64,000 nucleotides of DNA from Rhodospirillaceae bacterium UBA1479 (GTDB lineage Bacteria; Pseudomonadota; Alphaproteobacteria; Rhodospirillales; Casp-alpha2): assembly GCA_002325375.1 (NCBI GenBank), contig DCRZ01000002.1:611198-675197 (forward strand). Reading direction: 5' to 3'. This document shows positions 60,375 to 64,000 of this stretch, piece after piece. Each line of letters opens with the position of its first letter. Within the stretch, counting starts at the first letter, position 1. The notes below the pieces were generated by a model. That model ran no database searches. It saw only the letters and a list, made by a program, of their open reading frames with translations, and was not told the DNA's origin. The position numbers were made by a program, and so were the translations under genes.

Positions 60375-61348
60375 GCCGTCCCCCCGGCCGCCGCCTTCTT
60401 CAATTCCTTTTCGCGCAGTTCCTTGGCGACGATGCGGGCGTTTTCCGCCTCGGCGCGCAGCGCCGCGACCTCTTCGGGCGAGCGGCGGGCGATGTTGCAA
60501 TAGTCGCCCTTCCAATCCGGATCATCGGACCAGCGCTGCGGCGATTGCACCGTGGTGCGCGGGCCGATGGCGCTTTCCAACACGCGCAGGCCCAGTTCCA
60601 GCGTCTCCGCCTGGGATTTCGGGTCGTGCGGCCGGCCGGCGGCGTTGCCCAGGGGAAAGTCGCTGAACAGAAAGCGCGGCACGCCGCAGTATTCGACGAT
60701 GTCCTTGGCGCAGCCCATGAGGACCGTGGGAATGCCGTTGGCTTCCAGATGGCGGGCGATCAGGCAGAGCGTCTGGTGACAGATCGGGCAGTTGGGGATC
60801 AGGATCGCCACGTCCGCGCCGTCTTCCCGACACCGGTTGAGGATGTCCGGACAATCGATATTGAGGGTGTGTTGCTGGCTGCGGTTGGTCGGCGCGCCGT
60901 GGAAGCGTTTCGTCAGGCCGCCGATCCGCCCGGCCGCCACGGCGTCCCGCAGGGCGGCCAAGGGAAACCAGGCGCGGGCGTCTTCCATGCTGGTATGGAT
61001 CCGGTCGATGCCGACATGGGAAATGCGCAGGTCGTGCTCTTCCGCCGTGTCGCCGGAATAGACCTGATAGAACTTGGCGGCCGAGTTATAGGGCGCCCCC
61101 GGTCCCTGCGGGCCCCTGTCCGGCTGATAGGGGGCGGCCGTGGTGATGAAGGTCACCTTCGATTGCGCCAAGGGTTTGGCCAGCGGCGTGAACGGCACGT
61201 CGATGTAATGGGCCCAGACATAGGGGTTGTCATAGCCCAGCGCGAGATACCATTCCCGCGTCCGCCGCATATAGGGGACGGGTTGATCCAGTTCCGGTGC
61301 GAAGGCCAATCCGCTGTCGCTCTTCGGCGCGGTCTTACTCGATGTCAT
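60371..61348 (-). CDS. GrdB/PrdB-like reductase-family protein with CxxC in place of the selenocysteine motif
   Basis: The 325-residue protein shows segments typical of the selenoprotein B family of glycine/sarcosine/betaine and proline reductases: VTFITTAAPYQ, YSGDTAEEHDLRISHVGID and WFPLAALRDAVAAGRIGGL. The redox motif AILIPNCPICHQTLC follows; C187/C190 align with the Sec-x-x-Cys of GrdB. Such reductases cleave C-N bonds in anaerobes, and an all-Cys form in an apparently aerobic alphaproteobacterium is poorly understood. ATG at 61348 has GAGG seven bases upstream; ATGs at 61354 and 61399 are alternatives. It opens the four-gene operon. Confidence 0.72.
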   Translation of the reverse strand: MTSSKTAPKSDSGLAFAPELDQPVPYMRRTREWYLALGYDNPYVWAHYIDVPFTPLAKPLAQSKVTFITTAAPYQPDRGPQGPGAPYNSAAKFYQVYSGDTAEEHDLRISHVGIDRIHTSMEDARAWFPLAALRDAVAAGRIGGLTKRFHGAPTNRSQQHTLNIDCPDILNRCREDGADVAILIPNCPICHQTLCLIARHLEANGIPTVLMGCAKDIVEYCGVPRFLFSDFPLGNAAGRPHDPKSQAETLELGLRVLESAIGPRTTVQSPQRWSDDPDWKGDYCNIARRSPEEVAALRAEAENARIVAKELREKELKKAAAGGTA

Positions 61349-61399
61349 CCTCATGCCTCGTGTCTTGGTCTCACGGGTCGGTCGGATCGCATGATCCAT

Positions 61400-61418
61400 T
61401 GTTCTATTATATAGAACA
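61400..61418. promoter_or_regulatory. Strong palindrome, candidate IclR operator
   Basis: TGTTCTAT-TAT-ATAGAACA has perfect 8-base arms around a three-base centre, upstream of the GrdB-like gene. Palindromes of this length and TTC...GAA type are common IclR-family sites, and the operon encodes an IclR regulator. A weaker copy lies directly beside it. Confidence 0.7.
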
Positions 61419-61422
61419 TGAA

Positions 61423-61437
61423 TTCTATTAAATGGAA
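61423..61437. promoter_or_regulatory. Second, weaker copy of the palindrome
   Basis: TTCTATTAAATGGAA has the TTC/GAA arms and inner AT/AT symmetry of the first palindrome, whose centre lies 21 bases away (about two helical turns). Adjacent paired sites are common for IclR regulators that bind as dimers of dimers. Confidence 0.5.
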
Positions 61438-61489
61438 AATATTTTATCTTCGCCGCAGCACGCTTGCCCCGGCGTATCCCCGATATGCC

Positions 61490-64000
61490 CTAGGGCGACC
61501 TGGCCGACACCCGGCACATGTAGCCCTTGAGGTTGGCGTGATCCGACAGCGGGTCGCGCTGGGTCTCGTCCGTCAGATGATTGACCGACGGCCAGGGGTG
61601 GAACGGCTGGGCCCGGTCCCAGCCGATGGGGATGAACACCGTGTCCAGGCGGATGCCGGCATGCAGCCAGGCCCGCGCCCGGATTTGGCCGTGGTCGGTT
61701 TCGACCGTGACTTCCCGGCCGTCCTCGATGCCGAGCGCCGCCGCCTTGGCCGGGTGGATTTGCACATACAGGTCCGGCCACATTTCCTGGGCCTGCCAGG
61801 CGTAATGGGTCCAGGAATGGAAATGCGGCGCCGCCGGGCGGCCGGTGATCAGTTGCATGTCGAAGCCGCGGGCCTTCAGCGCGCGGGCAGGGGAATTTGC
61901 GTCCGGTTGCACGATGCGGGATGTCACCGTGTCGGCCGGGGTTTTCGCGAAGGGGCTACGCACCGCGGTACCGTCTGCCGTCCGCACCGCATAGGGCAGG
62001 TCGATCAGCTGTTCCCGGTCCGTATAGAACTCGGGCAGGGCGGAAAAGCCGAGAGCCTGGAACTTGGCTTCCTGGGCCGGGCTCCAGAATTCCAGCTTGC
62101 CGCTTTTGGTCGGGAAGCGGTGGCCTTCGGGGGAGCCGAGCGCGGTCGTGCCTTCCAGGTGCAGGGTCTCGATTTCCGGGGCGTCTTCGTCGGTAACGGG
62201 GACCCGGACCCAACGCCAGGGCACGGAATGCAGGCGCTTCTGCGTGCAGCCCTTCATCCAGGGATCGTTGATGCACATCTCGTCCCAGAACAGGGCACTG
62301 TCCTTGTACTTGTCCTGCAGCACGTCATCGAAGCCGAACCGCTTGCCCAACTCGATCCAGATCCAGCCGTCGGCCTTGGCCTGGCCCGGCGGCTCGATAA
62401 CCTTGTCGATCCAGACCACCCGGCGATCTTCGCTGGCGCGGCTGATCTCGCCTTTCTCCACGCCCGTGGCGGCGGGCAGGACGTAATCCGCATAGGCGCT
62501 GGTTTCGTTGGCGAACAGTTCGATATGGACCAGCAGGTCGAGGGATTTGAAGGCCTCGCGCACCCGGTCCTGATGGGGCCAGGCCGACAGCGGATTGTTG
62601 CAGGTGATGAAGGCGCGGATCGGATAGGGATCGGCGGTCTGCATGGCGTCGAGCCAGCGCGCCGGGTTGACCCCGGCCATGGGTTTCTCCGGATGGCGGA
62701 TGCGGTCCGCCGGCGCGTTGGCGACCACCGGCGACGGCGTGCCGAAGTTGAAGAAGGCCCCGCCCTTTCGCCCGATATTGCCGGTGATGGCGGCCAGGAA
62801 CATAAGCGCCCGGTTGGTCTGGGTGCCGTTGGCGTGCTGGTTGACGCCGCGCGCCGCGAACATCACGCAGCCGTCGGCCCGGGCGATGTCTTCCGCCAAG
62901 GCCCGGATCTGCGCCGCTTCGATGCCGGTGATCCCGGCGGCCCAGTCCGGCGAATAACCCTTGGCCATCAGGTAATCGCGCCAGGCGTCCCAGCCTTCGA
63001 CCCAATTGTCGCAGAACCGCTGGTCCTGCAGATCATGTTCGAACACGTGATGGGCGAGGGCCAGGGCAAGCGCCAAGTCCGTGCCGGGGCGGATGCCGAA
63101 CCATTGGTCGGCCTTGCTCGCCGTCACCGTCAGGCGCGGATCGACCACCACCATCTTGGCCCCGTTCTTCAGCCGCCAGTCGTTGATCATGCCGAAGTGG
63201 ACGGGCCGGGATTCCGCCTGATTGTCGCCGAAATAAACGTAGAGCGCGGCGCTGCCCAGATCGCCCGGGGTGTAACTGTTGCCGCTGCCGAGCATGCCGA
63301 TGGTCTGATCGTAGGCGACGGCCTTGGCCTCGGAGCAGAACGGCTCCGTATCGGTGAAGTTGGGCGTGCCCCACATCTGGGTGAACAGGCGGATATAGCC
63401 CTTGCGGGTCAGCGTGCCCGTGCGGGTGCCGGCGAACAGGGCGAGCGCTTCCGGGCCGTGTTCGGCGCGCACGGCCTCCAGCTTGGCCGCGATCTCGTCC
63501 AGGGCCTGATCCCAACTGATGGGCTCGAATTTTCCTTCACCCCGTTCGCCGACGCGTTTCAGCGGCTGGGTCAAGCGGTCGGGGCTGTTGTGAAGCTGCA
63601 GTAGGAACTGGGACTTGGGGCAGACCTTGCCCTTCCACTGCGGGTCGTCCTCGTTGCCGGTCACGCGGATCACCTTGCCGTCCTTCAAGTGATACTGCGT
63701 CGGGCAGCAGTTGAAGCAGATGGTGCAGCCGCCGGAGATGATCTTGTCCGGGGCGCGTTGTTCGCGGGTCGAACGATAAGGAAAGACCACGTCGTCCGGG
63801 CTCAGCGCCTGACGCCGCTTCGGGTCGTCGATCACGGCCGGGCGGTGGCGGCCCGCCATGGTAAATCCCTCGGCGGTGGGGGCGCTGGCCTTGATGCGCT
63901 CCAGAAAGATGTTGGACGGGTTCAACAGGAAGGCGTCGTGGTCGACGGCGCGGCGGCCCTCGGCCCGGATCGTTTCCAGATGATCGTCGCGATCGCCGAA
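61490..64000 (-). CDS. Molybdopterin-dependent oxidoreductase (DMSO reductase family), 5' end outside the window
   Basis: The visible part is 836 residues. An Fe4S4-binding head (GGCTICFNCCPTQYHL, then GKVCPKSQ) is followed by the bis-MGD catalytic domains (FAGTRTGTLTRKGY, NFTDTEPFCSEAKA, which may hold the metal-ligating Cys, YVYFGDNQAES, ITGNIGRKGGAFF) and the C-terminal molydopterin-dinucleotide-binding domain (ITGRPAAPHFHSW). The frame is open with strong GC bias at third positions to the window edge, so the true start is probably beyond 64000. An internal ATG at 63862 has a good GAGGG site. No Tat signal is seen. The substrate is unknown; the neighbouring operon suggests a sulfur- or nitrogen-containing organic compound. 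Confidence 0.85.
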   Translation of the reverse strand, partial: FGDRDDHLETIRAEGRRAVDHDAFLLNPSNIFLERIKASAPTAEGFTMAGRHRPAVIDDPKRRQALSPDDVVFPYRSTREQRAPDKIISGGCTICFNCCPTQYHLKDGKVIRVTGNEDDPQWKGKVCPKSQFLLQLHNSPDRLTQPLKRVGERGEGKFEPISWDQALDEIAAKLEAVRAEHGPEALALFAGTRTGTLTRKGYIRLFTQMWGTPNFTDTEPFCSEAKAVAYDQTIGMLGSGNSYTPGDLGSAALYVYFGDNQAESRPVHFGMINDWRLKNGAKMVVVDPRLTVTASKADQWFGIRPGTDLALALALAHHVFEHDLQDQRFCDNWVEGWDAWRDYLMAKGYSPDWAAGITGIEAAQIRALAEDIARADGCVMFAARGVNQHANGTQTNRALMFLAAITGNIGRKGGAFFNFGTPSPVVANAPADRIRHPEKPMAGVNPARWLDAMQTADPYPIRAFITCNNPLSAWPHQDRVREAFKSLDLLVHIELFANETSAYADYVLPAATGVEKGEISRASEDRRVVWIDKVIEPPGQAKADGWIWIELGKRFGFDDVLQDKYKDSALFWDEMCINDPWMKGCTQKRLHSVPWRWVRVPVTDEDAPEIETLHLEGTTALGSPEGHRFPTKSGKLEFWSPAQEAKFQALGFSALPEFYTDREQLIDLPYAVRTADGTAVRSPFAKTPADTVTSRIVQPDANSPARALKARGFDMQLITGRPAAPHFHSWTHYAWQAQEMWPDLYVQIHPAKAAALGIEDGREVTVETDHGQIRARAWLHAGIRLDTVFIPIGWDRAQPFHPWPSVNHLTDETQRDPLSDHANLKGYMCRVSARSP

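Noticed and set aside
61418..63604. 728-residue open frame on the plus strand beside the palindrome
   Set aside because: It runs antisense to the molybdopterin oxidoreductase, whose motifs are clear; the plus-strand translation has no recognisable domain and atypical composition.

Overview
The window is a GC-rich chromosomal segment of an alphaproteobacterium, most likely from the Rhodospirillales or a related marine lineage. This rests on a GapR-type DUF2312 protein, the UPF0262, infA-maf-rng-yacG and DUF983/DUF1289 families, class I PHA synthase, short-form HisG, and a complete Sox system with SoxCD beside an aa3 cytochrome oxidase operon. No phage, insertion sequence or CRISPR array was seen. 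Two tRNA genes are present, Thr(GGT) and Phe(GAA).

Layout. 1-838 (minus): part of a second heme-copper oxidase operon, with a 29-residue membrane peptide, a DUF420 protein and a partial subunit I-like protein. 1142-5797 (plus): ctaC, ctaD, ctaG, ctaE and a DUF983 protein; ctaB and surf1 are not here. 5853-9525: methyltransferase, sulfotransferase-like protein, GDCCVxC zinc-ribbon protein and a DASS permease. 9695-13354: PHA synthase and an EAL-CBS-GGDEF protein. 13599-20379: a PP2C-phosphatase/ATPase switch protein, a STAS protein, an Mla-type lipid ABC transporter and an rRNA/tRNA m5U methyltransferase, all on the plus strand. 20391-27506: GapR, response regulator, an N-formylglutamate amidohydrolase/carboxylate-amine ligase/NUDIX operon, transporters and glyoxalase.

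27512-42251 is a sulfur-oxidation island. It holds a YeeE/YedE (TsuA-like) transporter, a fused membrane/spermidine-synthase-like protein, a periplasmic DsrE protein, a flavocytochrome c flavoprotein, soxS, soxXYZA, soxBV, an unknown secreted protein, soxW, soxCD, and an ArsR-family regulator with the two cysteines of persulfide sensors. Five intergenic sites share the pattern ATATTCA-N9/11-ATGTG (one with a degenerate first half), which suggests one regulon extending out to the transporter and the spermidine-synthase-like gene. Thiosulfate or sulfide electrons would pass from Sox and flavocytochrome c to the oxidases at the left end.

42588-57528 is mostly housekeeping (tRNA-Thr, murA, hisG, hisD, UPF0262, LMW phosphatase, infA, maf, RNase E/G, yacG, tRNA-Phe). 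About 3.3 kb of accessory genes separates the phosphatase gene from infA. 57689-64000 (minus) holds a tightly overlapped operon: a GrdB/PrdB-like protein with CxxC in place of the selenocysteine motif, a family III CoA-transferase, an IclR regulator and a thiol dioxygenase. A strong palindrome precedes it, and a molybdopterin oxidoreductase gene that runs off the window lies upstream. This looks like an undescribed catabolic pathway, perhaps for an organosulfur acid, and is the most novel locus in the window.
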